DNA from: Polaromonas jejuensis NBRC 106434
GTDB taxonomy: Bacteria; Pseudomonadota; Gammaproteobacteria; Burkholderiales; Burkholderiaceae_C
DNA length: 64,000 nt
NCBI RefSeq assembly: GCF_001598235.1
Contig: NZ_BCYO01000003.1
Coordinates: 1 to 64,000, forward strand
Direction: 5' to 3'
Of this stretch, positions 1-9,330 are shown in pieces (within the stretch, counting starts at the first letter, position 1; the number at the start of each line of letters is the position of its first letter). The position numbers were made by a program, and so were the translations under genes. The notes beneath the pieces were generated by a model. That model worked only from the letters and a program-made list of their open reading frames with translations. It was not told the origin of the DNA and did no database searches.

Positions 1-944
1 ACCAGGGCATTGCGGTCGGAGGGGAGTGGGGCGGCGCTGTCCTCATGGCCGTCGAGCATGCTCCCGAGGGCAAAAAGGGCTTCTTCGGTAGCCTGCCGCA
101 GACGGGCGTCGCTCCCGGCCTCATCCTTTCCTCGCTGGCCATGGGAGCGGTGGCCAAGTTGCCCGAGCAGGACATGCTCACCTGGGGTTGGCGGCTTCCC
201 TTCTTAGCCAGTGTTGTCCTTCTTGTAGTGGGATGGTTCATCCGGGTGAGGGTCTCCGAATCTCCTGACTTCGAGCACATGAAAAAGAAGGGCGACAAGG
301 TCGAGGTCCCCGCGATGGTCGTGCTGCGCGAGTATCCGAAGGAAGTCCTGGTCGTGGTGGGCGCTCGTCTGGCAGAAGTGACTTGGTTCTACACAGTCGT
401 GACCTTCGCACTCGCCTATGCGACGGGCACGCTGGGCATGCCGCGCACGACAATGCTGGACGCGATCGTCTGGGGGGCGGCCGTTGCGCTATTCACCATG
501 CCGTTGTTCGGTCTGCTCGGAGATCGAATCGGATTCAAGTGGGTGTTCATGGCAGGCTCGGCAGGGATTCTGCTGTTCGCTTCGTCGTTCTTTTCTATGC
601 TTCAGACATTGAATCCCACGACCATCGCGATCGCGGTCGCAATTGCGATCGGATTAGTGTACTCGTCTCTGTACGGTCCTGAGGGGGGCCTGTTCTCGGC
701 GCAGTTCCCTCCGGAAGTGCGGTACAGCGGGATCTCCATCGCGGTGCAGGTCTCCGGCGCCATTGGCGGTGGTCTGGCACCCATCGTCGCGACGTCCCTG
801 CTCGCGTATGGCGGAGGCGATCCGCGCTACATCGTTTGGTACCTGAGCGCGCTGGGCGCAATCGCAATGGTGAGCACCCTGTTCATGCATGGTCCCGCGC
901 GCTTCGCGGTGCCAGCAGGAGCGCCGCAAGGAGCTGGGCGATGA
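1..944 (+). CDS. MFS transporter, MHS (metabolite:H+ symporter) type, 5' truncated by window
   Basis: The frame is open from base 3, so the gene starts upstream of the window; about 313 residues remain. The first visible residues (QGIAVGGEWGGAVLMAVEHA) are the conserved helix-4/5 stretch of the MHS branch of the major facilitator superfamily, the group with shikimate, proline/betaine and alpha-ketoglutarate permeases. A GDRIGFKW motif follows in the second half, the usual G-D-R-x-G loop after helix 7, with hydrophobic helices on both sides. The protein should be an inner-membrane proton-coupled importer of an organic acid; the substrate cannot be read from sequence. Its stop overlaps the next start (ATGA at 941-944), so it is probably co-transcribed with the DsbA-like gene. 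Confidence 0.85.
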   Translation, partial: QGIAVGGEWGGAVLMAVEHAPEGKKGFFGSLPQTGVAPGLILSSLAMGAVAKLPEQDMLTWGWRLPFLASVVLLVVGWFIRVRVSESPDFEHMKKKGDKVEVPAMVVLREYPKEVLVVVGARLAEVTWFYTVVTFALAYATGTLGMPRTTMLDAIVWGAAVALFTMPLFGLLGDRIGFKWVFMAGSAGILLFASSFFSMLQTLNPTTIAIAVAIAIGLVYSSLYGPEGGLFSAQFPPEVRYSGISIAVQVSGAIGGGLAPIVATSLLAYGGGDPRYIVWYLSALGAIAMVSTLFMHGPARFAVPAGAPQGAGR

Positions 945-1552
945 AGTCTCACATCGATTACTACTTCTGGCTCAACTCCGACTGGGCGTACCTCGGCGCG
1001 GATCGTCTGGAGGAACTCGCTGCAAGGCAGAACGTTCAGATCAACTACAAGCCTGTTGATCTGCCGAACGTGTATTCGAGGACTGGCGGCATTCTGCTAG
1101 GACAGCGCGCGCCGGAGCGGCAGGCCTATCGTGTGACGGAGCTGAAACGGTGGTGCCGCAAGCTGGGCATCGCGATCAATGCGCAGCCTGCGTTCATGTG
1201 TCCGAATGCCGATCTGGCGTCCCGCATTGTCATCGCCGCCGAGCGGCAGGGTGAGAACGTCCACGCACTGTACAAAGCGATCTTGCGTGCCGAATGGTGC
1301 GAGGAGCGAGACATATCCTCGGAGATCACGCTTTCCGACATCCTGAGTGAGCAGAGGCTCGACAGTAAAGAGCTTCTTCAGCAAGCGCGCGATTCGGCAA
1401 TAGGTGCGCTGTACGCCAGCTACACCGATGAGGCAGTGCGCGCTGGCGTATTTGGATCCCCGTCCTATGTCTACGACGGTGAGCTGTTCTGGGGACAGGA
1501 CCGCCTCGACATGCTGGAAGAGACCATTGCGGCAAAAAACAAGCGGGCGTGA
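941..1552 (+). CDS. DsbA-family protein, 2-hydroxychromene-2-carboxylate isomerase-like
   Basis: A 203-residue protein beginning MKSHIDYYFWLNSDWAYLGA. An aromatic-rich N-terminal strand followed by a helix is typical of the thioredoxin-fold HCCA isomerase/FrnE group, and the C-terminal stretch GVFGSPSYVYDGELFWGQD is the family's cis-proline and active-site region. There is no CxxC, which fits the glutathione-dependent isomerase branch rather than a disulfide oxidase. The start at 941 overlaps the preceding stop by 4 bases and is preferred to an in-frame codon at 836 lying inside the transporter gene. Family members isomerise aromatic-degradation intermediates; the substrate here is unknown. 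Confidence 0.8.
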   Translation: MKSHIDYYFWLNSDWAYLGADRLEELAARQNVQINYKPVDLPNVYSRTGGILLGQRAPERQAYRVTELKRWCRKLGIAINAQPAFMCPNADLASRIVIAAERQGENVHALYKAILRAEWCEERDISSEITLSDILSEQRLDSKELLQQARDSAIGALYASYTDEAVRAGVFGSPSYVYDGELFWGQDRLDMLEETIAAKNKRA

Positions 1553-1693
1553 GCTGCTCTCTACGGTGTCAACCAACTGCCTGTAGCGGGCGTGGGCCAT
1601 GCATCAATGTATTCATGACAATAATTTGATTGTATTGCGCGTTGGTCCTACGATGCCATATCGCCACCCACCTTGCCAGGAGCAGACGACACC

Positions 1694-2311
1694 ATGCACA
1701 TCGCCATCCTCACCTTTGAAGGCTTCAACGAACTCGATTCACTTATCGCACTCGGTATCCTCAACCGCGTCAAGAAGCCGGACTGGCGCGTCTCGATCGC
1801 CAGCCCAACTGCGAGGGTCCGTTCGATGAACGGCGTGGTGCTCGAAGCGCAGGCATCCCTTCGGGACGCCGCTGAGGCCGATGCGGTGATCGTCGGAAGT
1901 GGCATGCAGACAAGGGAGGTCGTCGCCGACGCGGCTTTGATGGCGCAATTGAAGCTCGACCCATCACGGCAACTGCTGGGCGCGCAGTGCTCCGGCACAC
2001 TCGTGTTGGCCAAACTGGGGCTACTCAATGGTGTCCCGGCGTGTACGGATCTGATCACGAAACCCTGGGTCGAGGAAGCAGGCATCGCCGTACTGAACCA
2101 GCCTTTCGTTGCCAGAGGCAACGTCGCCACTGCGGGCGGTTGCCTGGCGTCGCAATATCTTGCTGCCTGGGTGATTGCCCGGCTGGAGGGCATCGATGCG
2201 GCCCGGAGCGCGATGCACTACGTCGCACCTGTGGGTGAAAAAGAAGACTATGTTTCGCGTGCGATGCAGAACATTACGCCCTTCCTGGAAGAGGCGTTCG
2301 ACGCCGCGTGA
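1694..2311 (+). CDS. DJ-1/PfpI family protein
   Basis: A 205-residue protein starting MHIAILTFEGFNELDS, the standard N-terminus of ThiJ/PfpI-like proteins. The nucleophile elbow is in GAQCSGTLVLAKLGLL, with the conserved cysteine. The ATG at 1694 has an AGGAG about 11 bases upstream; an in-frame TTG at 1673 would add seven residues and is less likely. Members act as glyoxalases, isocyanide hydratases or amidases, so the specific function stays open. The gene follows the transporter/isomerase pair after a 141-base gap and precedes a PaiB-like gene by 27 bases, probably as one transcript. Confidence 0.8.
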   Translation: MHIAILTFEGFNELDSLIALGILNRVKKPDWRVSIASPTARVRSMNGVVLEAQASLRDAAEADAVIVGSGMQTREVVADAALMAQLKLDPSRQLLGAQCSGTLVLAKLGLLNGVPACTDLITKPWVEEAGIAVLNQPFVARGNVATAGGCLASQYLAAWVIARLEGIDAARSAMHYVAPVGEKEDYVSRAMQNITPFLEEAFDAA

Positions 2312-2338
2312 GATTGGTTACAAGTATTCGGAGCCCCA

Positions 2339-2974
2339 ATGTACATCCCAAGCCACTTTGAGGAATCGCAACCAGAGGCCTTGCACGGCTTTATCGTCGA
2401 ACATCCGTTGGGAGTACTCGTCACCCACGACAGGGATGGGTTGGACGCCAACCACCTGCCATTCGAACTGGACGCCAATGTTGGGAAACATGGGATTTTG
2501 CGAGCGCATGTGGCACGCAGCAACCCGGTCTGGCAGTCGATTGGCAACGGGGCTGAAGTGCTCGTGGTGTTTCGCGCGGAAGAGGCTTACATCTCACCAA
2601 ACTGGTACCCCAGCAAGCATGAGACACACAGGCAAGTGCCGACATGGAACTACAGGGTCGTACACGCTCATGGGCGTATCACCCTACGCGACGAAGAAAA
2701 GTACGTTCGTGGTGTCGTCGCCCGACTGACACGTAGGCACGAGGGGGGTCAACCGGCACCTTGGAAGATGGGCGATGCGCCGCAGGACTACATCGATACG
2801 ATGTTGAAAGCCATCGTGGGCATTGAAATCGAGATCGCCCGTCTGGTCGGTAAATTCAAATTGAGCCAGAACCGCGAAGTGCGTGACCGAGTCGGTGCCG
2901 GTGTGGCCTTGATTGGGCAGGGAGACATCGCGTTGGGACGAGCGATGCTGGACGCCAAGCCATCACCAACATGA
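2339..2974 (+). CDS. PaiB-like FMN-binding negative transcriptional regulator family protein
   Basis: A 211-residue protein opening MYIPSHFEESQPEALHGFI, with GLDANHLPFELD shortly after; both are hallmarks of the PaiB family (split-barrel FMN-binding fold). The segment ISPNWYPSKHETHRQVPTWN is the family's conserved central block. The name comes from Bacillus PaiB, linked to repression of sporulation and degradative-enzyme genes; in proteobacteria these proteins are more likely flavin-dependent enzymes or sensors. It ends a short plus-strand run with the DJ-1 gene. The next gene is convergent. Confidence 0.82.
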   Translation: MYIPSHFEESQPEALHGFIVEHPLGVLVTHDRDGLDANHLPFELDANVGKHGILRAHVARSNPVWQSIGNGAEVLVVFRAEEAYISPNWYPSKHETHRQVPTWNYRVVHAHGRITLRDEEKYVRGVVARLTRRHEGGQPAPWKMGDAPQDYIDTMLKAIVGIEIEIARLVGKFKLSQNREVRDRVGAGVALIGQGDIALGRAMLDAKPSPT

Positions 2975-3204
2975 CCGCCCGGAGTGCGGCCTTGCCTCTG
3001 TGACATTAGGCGTCCGCTTTGGGCGGCAATAGCGGACATTCGACTTACGCAAAAAAGCGGTAACAAGCTCGGTTAGCAACCCGGTTCGCCGTCATTCTTG
3101 AGTACCGAGCACCTTTTCCGCCAGCGAACGAGAAACACAACTTTAAACGTAGCCGAACACGGCAGTAATCAGGCACGGTCGAGAAAGTAGTTGCACCTAG
3201 CCGA
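2975..3204. other. intergenic gap between convergent genes
   Basis: About 230 bases lie between the convergent PaiB-like and glyoxalase-like genes. I see no ORF with coding character. It holds one short inverted repeat (GTCCGC at 3012-3017 and GCGGAC at 3032-3037, 14-base loop), which could help end transcription but lacks a T-run. Confidence 0.5.
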
Positions 3205-4095
3205 TCATTGTTTGCGTTCAAACTCCATGATCACATTCCCGCAATGCTCAGGAGCTATGAGCAATGTACCTCGCGAACTGGTCGTCGAAGGGATGCCTGC
3301 CTTTGTCCACATTTCACCCAGTTCATCGAAGCGAGGTGTGGATACGGTGATCGCGATGCCATGAGGTGCTTTGTCCCCTTTCCAGTCTGGCATTGGGATG
3401 GAGCCGAACATTTCCTCTACCCGTTTGGGCGAAGCGATACGGATAGCTCCGCAGCCGCTATCGGCCTCAACATAGTCAGCGCTTTTTTTAACCCGGTCAT
3501 CGCCATAGAACGCAACGTAACGCGGAGCCAATTCCATTGGCCGATCAGCAACATAGTTCACAGCGGTGATGGCCTCCACTCCATTGGGATGGTTCTGCCA
3601 GGCAGGAACCCAGATCAGCTCGGGTCGATGCTGATGGCAGATAAAATTCGAAACGTCCCTCTCTTCCTCGTTGAGGAAGAGCCCCAGGGACACGATCGCT
3701 ACATCTGGCGTTCCATCAGGCTTCTTCATGTCCCGGCGAAAGTCGATCTGGCCCTGGCTGACCAAGCCCCTATTTACCAAAGCCTGATGGTCGGCTTTGC
3801 AATCCTTGCTGTGCAAGGCCACCAGGCCTAGGCCTTCCACGCGATCCAGAAACTTTCCAACGTTTCGCCCGTAGCAGAAGCCACCGACCGAATTCGTGCC
3901 GAACTTGGACGCGTCGTTGACCGAGATCAACTCAATGAAGTTCTCTTTGAACATCAGCAGTGACATCGTGGTGCCCCACGGATGAAACCCCACTGGATTC
4001 GGCTCGAAGCCGAGTTTCTTGAATTGCTCTCGCGCCTTGTCAAGGTCGCGGATAGTTACTACGGGGTGATCGATTCCGTATTGCACATTTGGCAT
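3205..4095 (-). CDS. VOC-superfamily glyoxalase-like domain protein
   Basis: A 296-residue protein starting MPNVQYGIDHPVVTIRDLDK. The opening IDHPVVTIRDLD and the later GFHPWGTTMSLLMF and NFIELIS segments match the glyoxalase-like group of vicinal-oxygen-chelate proteins, with a second repeat (GIAITVSTPRFDEL, then a C-terminal EHCGNVIMEFE). Such metal-dependent enzymes isomerise, cleave or add to small organic acids; no substrate is indicated. It is the last gene of a minus-strand operon, 2 bases after the serine acetyltransferase stop, so it probably works on the compound taken up by the amino acid transporter upstream. Confidence 0.75.
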   Translation of the reverse strand: MPNVQYGIDHPVVTIRDLDKAREQFKKLGFEPNPVGFHPWGTTMSLLMFKENFIELISVNDASKFGTNSVGGFCYGRNVGKFLDRVEGLGLVALHSKDCKADHQALVNRGLVSQGQIDFRRDMKKPDGTPDVAIVSLGLFLNEEERDVSNFICHQHRPELIWVPAWQNHPNGVEAITAVNYVADRPMELAPRYVAFYGDDRVKKSADYVEADSGCGAIRIASPKRVEEMFGSIPMPDWKGDKAPHGIAITVSTPRFDELGEMWTKAGIPSTTSSRGTLLIAPEHCGNVIMEFERKQ

Positions 4096-4097
4096 GT

Positions 4098-4925
4098 TTA
4101 GCTCTCCTGGGCTTGAGTGGAAGTTGATTTGAATTCTTTGTCGATGGCGCTCAACCGATCGGGAGCCCGGCCAACAACCCTGGCGGGAACTCCCGCAACA
4201 ACAGCACCCGCTGGTACGGTTTTCAGAACGACGCTAGCTGCAGCCACGATGGCTCCCTCGCCAATTTCGATATTCCCCAAGATAGTCGCGCCTGCGCAAA
4301 TCGTGGCGTCACGTCTGACCTTTGGATGGCGGTCGCCAGCCTCTGTGAGCGTGCTGCCGAGGGTCACTCCATGCCACATGTTCACGCCGTCCTCAATGAC
4401 GGAGGTCGATCCAATGACTATGCCCATGCCATGATCAAAGAACACAGCTTTTCCAATCTTGGCGGCAGGATGTATATCCATGGCAAATTTGAGTGCGCCC
4501 CAGTTTTGCAGCATTGAGGCCAGCTGCCGCTCCCCTGAGTTCCAGAGCGCGTGGGTAATCCGATAAAACTGTAAGCCCTGAAATCCCCGGAAACTCATGA
4601 AACCTGTCAGCAGGTCAGGGCACGCCGGGTTGACGGAGTCGAGTTTTTGGAGATCGGCTGCCGCACTCTGGGCGATTTCAGGGTGAGCCTCCACGAGCTC
4701 GCAAAAAATGGACTTTACGTCTGAGTCTTGCGGGATCGAGTTGCGCATTGCATCTGCCAGCACGTTTGCAAGTGCGTCTGCGAACGATGCACGGCGCAAG
4801 ACTGCGTTATTCAAGGAAGCGCTAAGCGCCGGCGCAGTATTTTGCAATTTCTCAGCCTGCAGCCGCAGTGTCCCCCAAAGCTGAAAATCAAGCTTCAACT
4901 CTTTTGGAGCTTCCAACATATTCAT
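4098..4925 (-). CDS. cysE: serine O-acetyltransferase
   Basis: A 275-residue left-handed beta-helix acetyltransferase. It has an alpha-helical N-terminal half (residues 1-140) and hexapeptide repeats from DIHPAAKIGKAVFFDHGMG onward, including the catalytic His region and MWHGVTLGS. It transfers acetyl from acetyl-CoA to L-serine, giving O-acetylserine, the precursor of cysteine. The length is typical of CysE. The location is less typical: it sits between an amino acid ABC transporter and a glyoxalase-like gene, not with sulfur assimilation genes, and an L-serine dehydratase lies 12 kb away in the same block. It may be a dedicated paralog for a catabolic route rather than the housekeeping enzyme (inference). 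Confidence 0.88.
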   Translation of the reverse strand: MNMLEAPKELKLDFQLWGTLRLQAEKLQNTAPALSASLNNAVLRRASFADALANVLADAMRNSIPQDSDVKSIFCELVEAHPEIAQSAAADLQKLDSVNPACPDLLTGFMSFRGFQGLQFYRITHALWNSGERQLASMLQNWGALKFAMDIHPAAKIGKAVFFDHGMGIVIGSTSVIEDGVNMWHGVTLGSTLTEAGDRHPKVRRDATICAGATILGNIEIGEGAIVAAASVVLKTVPAGAVVAGVPARVVGRAPDRLSAIDKEFKSTSTQAQES

Positions 4926-4989
4926 TCCTTATTTCTCGGCGGAAAATCCGCGCCGTCGAAGTGAGCCAATTGAGATTTCGTTTTCAGCA

Positions 4990-5748
4990 TCAGTGTTTGA
5001 GAACGCGAGAGAGAAACAATCGGGTACGCTCCTCGCGGGGATTGTCGAATATCTCTTGGGGCGTTCCCTGCTCGTGAACTGTGCCTTGGTCGATGAAAAC
5101 GACCCGGTTCGCGACCTCCTTGGCGAACCCCATTTCGTGCGTCACGATCATCATCGTCATTCCCTCCGCTGCCAGCTCTCGCATAACGTCTAGGACTTCT
5201 CCTACCATCTCAGGATCAAGCGCTGACGTCGGTTCGTCGAAAAGCATCACATGCGGCTCCATTGCCAATGCCCTAGCGATCGCGACGCGTTGTTGTTGAC
5301 CGCCTGAAAGCTGTGCGGGGTACTTGTGGGCATGGTCCTGAAGACCCACCCGCTTTAAGAGTCGAAGACCCACGGCTTCCGCATCAGCCTTGTTCTTGCC
5401 GCGCACTCTCATGGGCGCAAGGGCAACGTTTTCCAGGACGGACTTATGCGGAAAAAGGTTGAATTGCTGGAAAACCATACCCACACCACGTCGAACGCCC
5501 ATGAGCTTATGGTCTTCACCGACTTCTCGATCGGCTTCACAAGGCAGCTCACACCCGTCAACGATGATTCGGCCTTCCTGAAATGCTTCGAGTCCATTCA
5601 CGCAGCGAATCAGGGTGGACTTGCCGGAACCACTGGCTCCGATGATGACTAGCACCTCTCCTTTGGTCACGCTCAAGTCGACGCTTCGGAGGACCTGAAC
5701 GGGGCCGAATGATTTGTTGACGCCTTTGATTTCGACAATGGTGTTCAC
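4990..5748 (-). CDS. polar amino acid ABC transporter ATP-binding protein
   Basis: A 252-residue ATPase with Walker [10 protein letters not shown] near residue 38, signature [16 protein letters not shown], Walker [15 protein letters not shown] and the switch histidine in VTHEMGF. The sequence is of the GlnQ/AapP/GltL type for polar amino acids. It lies 30 bases after the second permease gene and completes the four-component importer of this operon. It is cytoplasmic and peripheral to the membrane, driving uptake by ATP hydrolysis. Confidence 0.93.
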   Translation of the reverse strand: MNTIVEIKGVNKSFGPVQVLRSVDLSVTKGEVLVIIGASGSGKSTLIRCVNGLEAFQEGRIIVDGCELPCEADREVGEDHKLMGVRRGVGMVFQQFNLFPHKSVLENVALAPMRVRGKNKADAEAVGLRLLKRVGLQDHAHKYPAQLSGGQQQRVAIARALAMEPHVMLFDEPTSALDPEMVGEVLDVMRELAAEGMTMMIVTHEMGFAKEVANRVVFIDQGTVHEQGTPQEIFDNPREERTRLFLSRVLKH

Positions 5749-5778
5749 GATGATTATTCCGGGGTTAGTTGCAGAAGT

Positions 5779-6915
5779 TCAGCCGCGACCAGAGGCCATA
5801 CGCGCTTCAAGCCGACGGGCGCCATAGGTGATCAGGGACGCCATGGCCAGATACACCGCAAACATGAATACATAAACCTCGTAAGTTCTGTTGCCCGATT
5901 GCGGATTGACCAGAACCATCTGACCGGCACGAAGGAAATCAGTCATGCCGATAATGAAGAGGAGCGGAACGGTGTTGAAAATATCCAAAACATTGCCAAC
6001 AAGTGCGGGCATCACAACCCGAATAGCCTGCGGCAGCACGATGTCCCGGTTGACTTGGCCTGGAGCCATCCCCAGTGACTGCGCGGCCTCGACCTGCCCG
6101 CGAGGAACACTTTGCAAACCGCTTCGGACATATTCGGCCACATATGCTGCGAAGAAAAGCGTGAAGCCGAGCAGGCCACGGCCCAGATCCGGCCCCGCAT
6201 TGGAGGGCATGAGAAGTGGCATGACGATCCAGATGCAATAGACAACCAGGATCAGAGGCAGTGATCGCATGACCTCGATGTATGCAGAACAGATGATCCG
6301 GGCGCTCGGATAGCGACTGCGCCTTCCAAAGGCAAGAGCAACGCCAAGGGGGACGCTCAACACGGATGCCAGCAGCGTAAAAAGCACACTCATCAGCAGC
6401 CCGCCCCATCGCTCCATCCCCGCTGGAGCTAGCAAGAGAGTGATGGCCACAATTCCCACGACCCACGCGACAACGGAAAACCTTCTGACCGGTCTCCAGA
6501 GTCCGGCCGCGAGCCAACCGACACCCGCCAACGCTACGCATAGTGAGGAAAGGTCGAGTGCGGTGAATTCAAGAACATAGCCGCTTGCGCCGGCAGCACA
6601 AGCCAAGGCGATCATCGGCAGAGTAATTTTTCTCAAAGGTCCTGCAACTCCTCCCATGGCCATCCCGCTGAGTAACGAGAGAATGGCCGCACAGGCCCAA
6701 GGCCTCCACATCATGTCGCGAGGATAGGTTCCGACCATAAAGACGCGGATGTTCTCGGCGACAACCTCCCAATGGGCAGTGAAAATCGCCCACGAGATGA
6801 GCGAACTCATCATCCAAAGACACCAGGAGATGCAGACAACGGAGAGGGTGGAATCGGCTGCTGTGGCAAATAGATTTCGCCGCACCCAGCGCAAAGCGGG
6901 CGAGTTTGATTTCAT
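5779..6915 (-). CDS. polar amino acid ABC transporter permease (AapM-like)
   Basis: A 378-residue integral membrane protein with about eight hydrophobic segments. The permease loop EYVRSGLQSVPRGQVEAAQSLG is the EAA motif of the HisM/GlnP family. The long N-terminal part before the permease domain is the pattern of AapM/YhdY proteins of general L-amino-acid transporters. Its ATG overlaps the stop of the first permease (ATGA, 6912-6915), so the two subunits are translationally coupled and should form the heterodimeric channel. Confidence 0.92.
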   Translation of the reverse strand: MKSNSPALRWVRRNLFATAADSTLSVVCISWCLWMMSSLISWAIFTAHWEVVAENIRVFMVGTYPRDMMWRPWACAAILSLLSGMAMGGVAGPLRKITLPMIALACAAGASGYVLEFTALDLSSLCVALAGVGWLAAGLWRPVRRFSVVAWVVGIVAITLLLAPAGMERWGGLLMSVLFTLLASVLSVPLGVALAFGRRSRYPSARIICSAYIEVMRSLPLILVVYCIWIVMPLLMPSNAGPDLGRGLLGFTLFFAAYVAEYVRSGLQSVPRGQVEAAQSLGMAPGQVNRDIVLPQAIRVVMPALVGNVLDIFNTVPLLFIIGMTDFLRAGQMVLVNPQSGNRTYEVYVFMFAVYLAMASLITYGARRLEARMASGRG

Positions 6916-8099
6916 CGTGAACCTCCTGCTTTGAGGACTCGACTGTTTGCCAAATTCACCACCGCACTAATAATCCAGCTGAGAAAAAGATAAGCAAGCA
7001 TGACAACGATGACACCTTCAAGGCTTCGACCTGACTGATTGGCGACAGTGCCGTAGACGTTGAACAGGTCAGAAAACCCGATGGCGATCCCCAGTGAGGT
7101 CGATTTCGCCAAGCTGATGTATTGGTTGCCGAACGCAGGCAGGACCACTCGAAAGACTTGAGGCACCACGATGTCCACAAACGTGGCTCTGCGCGTCAAA
7201 CCCAATGCGGCCGATGCCTCCCACTGGCCCTTCGGAAGCGACAGGATGGCTCCGCGAACGATCTCGGCGATGAAGGCCGCGGTGTAGACACTCAAGCCCG
7301 CAACCAGCGCACCAAATTCAGGGGTCAGGGAAAGTCCTCCGACGACGTTTACGCCATCAGCTTGGGGCACTTGCAGGGTGAGTGGAAATCCGAGTACAAC
7401 GGAAATCACCAGACCCAGCGCGGCTCCCGCCAGCTTCAAGGTCCGGCTCCCCTTTCTGGCAACTGCGCCAACGAGGAATACGACGCTCATCAGGAGCGCC
7501 CATATCGCAAAGATGGGTGCGCCGTTCGCGCCGACTACGGTGGGTAAATACAGTCCCTGCTGACTCAGAATAATCCCACCGAGCCAAACCGATGCGTCGG
7601 CAAGTCCCGGTAGCTTCAGAGCCACGGCGAAATACCAGAATACAAGCTGGATCAGCAGCGGCGTATTGCGCACGAACTCCACCAGACCAAAGCTCAACTG
7701 GCGCACGAGCCAGTTGCGCGACACGCGTGCAACGCCGATCAGAACACCAAGCACGGTCGATAAAGCGATGGCGATGATCGAGACTTTCACCGTGTTCAGA
7801 AAGCCGACCAGAAGCGCTTGCCCGTTAGTGTCGCTGGACACGAATCGGCGCAACCCCTCTAAGGTTGGAAGCGACCCTTCACTAATGTCGAAGTTAGCCA
7901 TGCCCCCAAGAAAACCCATGTCGAAGCCAATTCCGTTGCGTGCCAAGCCGGCGCGTATTGCAATTGCCAGGCACGCCAAAATTCCGAGAACTGCGGCGAC
8001 GATCAGGCCCTGCTTGATCAGGTACATGTGGCGAGCCCATTGGGAATCGGTCATGGTAGGCACGTCGTCGGTTGAGTAAGGTCGGGTAAATATGTCCAT
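6912..8099 (-). CDS. polar amino acid ABC transporter permease (AapQ-like)
   Basis: A 395-residue permease starting MDIFTRPYSTDD. It has the EAA-type loop EIVRGAILSLPKGQWEASAALG and the large periplasmic insertion between the first helices that marks AapQ/YhdX subunits. I chose the ATG at 8099; an in-frame TTG at 8132 adds 11 residues that do not resemble the family. It lies 57 bases downstream of the binding-protein gene. With AapM-, AapP- and AapJ-like neighbours it forms a general L-amino-acid importer; actual specificity is not readable. Confidence 0.9.
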   Translation of the reverse strand: MDIFTRPYSTDDVPTMTDSQWARHMYLIKQGLIVAAVLGILACLAIAIRAGLARNGIGFDMGFLGGMANFDISEGSLPTLEGLRRFVSSDTNGQALLVGFLNTVKVSIIAIALSTVLGVLIGVARVSRNWLVRQLSFGLVEFVRNTPLLIQLVFWYFAVALKLPGLADASVWLGGIILSQQGLYLPTVVGANGAPIFAIWALLMSVVFLVGAVARKGSRTLKLAGAALGLVISVVLGFPLTLQVPQADGVNVVGGLSLTPEFGALVAGLSVYTAAFIAEIVRGAILSLPKGQWEASAALGLTRRATFVDIVVPQVFRVVLPAFGNQYISLAKSTSLGIAIGFSDLFNVYGTVANQSGRSLEGVIVVMLAYLFLSWIISAVVNLANSRVLKAGGSR

Positions 8100-8156
8100 G
8101 GTCAGCTCATATAGGATGGGCTGCCCAGGCAAGTTGAATGCCCGGGCGGCTATGCC

Positions 8157-9194
8157 TTAGATCCAGGGTGGCGAGTAGATGGCGCCGCCTTGGCTGTAGG
8201 GCGCGTTGAGCGTGCCTTTGCGGTCCATGAAATTGGGCGTTTTAGGACCCAAGTTGCGGTCGTAGATCTCACCAAAATTGCCGACTTGCAAAATCATCTT
8301 TGGCACGAAGTCCGCGGCAAGGCCGAAATCAGGGCCGAAGCTGGATCCGACGCCCAGGAACTTCTGCACGAACGGATCGGCACTCTTGAGCGATGCGTCC
8401 AAACCTTTGGAAGTGATCTTGTCCTCTTCCGCCTGGAACAGCGCGAACGTGATCCAGCGCAAGGCATTGCGCCAGCGCGAATCATTGGCCACCGTGAAAC
8501 CCGCGAAAGGTGACTTGTCGAGGGTCTCTGGCAGGATGGTGTAGTCGGCGGGCTTTGGCGCGTTGGCCTTCCATGATGACAGTGCGGACCGGTCCGTGCT
8601 CATTCCTGCGCAACGTCCGGACTCCATCGCGGCAAACAGTTTTTCGAGGTTTTCATACGTCAAAACTTTGGTCGATGCGTTCCAGCCTTGCGATTTGGCG
8701 TAGCCGGCCAGCGTCTGTTCGGTAGCAGATCCCTGCGTTGTGCAGAGCGTCGCGCCATTCAGTTGCTTGACGCTTTTTATCTTGTCGCCTTTGACCATCA
8801 CGCCGGTGCCATCGTAGAAATAGATCGGCAGGAAATCGACCGTGATTGCCGACTCACGTGCGGGTTTGACCGTGGTGTGAGCGAACACCACGTCGACCTG
8901 GTTCGTCTGAACAGCGCTGAATCGACTTTTGTCGGTCACGACGACAAATTTCACCTTCTTGGCGTCGCCCAAAACGGCGGCCGCCACTGCGCGACACATA
9001 TCGACGTCCAGGCCCTCCATCTCTCCGGTTTTGGTATTGAGGTATCCGAATCCAGGGGCCGAATTATCGGTTCCGCAGTTCAAAACGCCACGTTGCTTGA
9101 CTGTGTCAAGAACCGACGCAGCGTGACTTTGAGACGCGGCCACACAGACTGCTGCAGCGGCAATGATTCGACTGAATTTCGCGAATGATTTCAT
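8157..9194 (-). CDS. amino acid ABC transporter periplasmic substrate-binding protein (AapJ-like)
   Basis: A 345-residue secreted protein. An N-terminal signal peptide of about 25 residues ends in an AAVCVAASQSHAA-type cleavage region. The mature part is a family-3 solute-binding protein (GVLNCGTDNSAPGFGY, then GLDVDMCRAVAAAVLG). The size is typical of AapJ, larger than ordinary 250-residue binding proteins. It is the first gene of the minus-strand operon binding protein - permease - permease - ATPase - cysE - glyoxalase-like. Upstream it faces a LysR gene across a 136-base divergent region, so LysR control is likely. Confidence 0.92.
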   Translation of the reverse strand: MKSFAKFSRIIAAAAVCVAASQSHAASVLDTVKQRGVLNCGTDNSAPGFGYLNTKTGEMEGLDVDMCRAVAAAVLGDAKKVKFVVVTDKSRFSAVQTNQVDVVFAHTTVKPARESAITVDFLPIYFYDGTGVMVKGDKIKSVKQLNGATLCTTQGSATEQTLAGYAKSQGWNASTKVLTYENLEKLFAAMESGRCAGMSTDRSALSSWKANAPKPADYTILPETLDKSPFAGFTVANDSRWRNALRWITFALFQAEEDKITSKGLDASLKSADPFVQKFLGVGSSFGPDFGLAADFVPKMILQVGNFGEIYDRNLGPKTPNFMDRKGTLNAPYSQGGAIYSPPWI

Positions 9195-9330
9195 GACGGT
9201 TCCTTTATGTGAGATCGCTGAATGGGTCAGCGATGCAGATAGTAGGAACGAACATCTATGTAGGTCTACTGATTGTTTTTTAGGTAATACATTAAAATTT
9301 CTAAATGATTGATGTTTTCAAGGATGCCCA
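9195..9330. promoter_or_regulatory. divergent promoter region, ABC operon / LysR gene
   Basis: This 136-base AT-richer region separates the start of the binding-protein gene (minus) from the LysR start (plus). By the usual LysR arrangement it should carry both promoters and the regulator's binding sites. I see no single convincing perfect palindrome. An AAGGA lies just before the LysR TTG start. Confidence 0.5.
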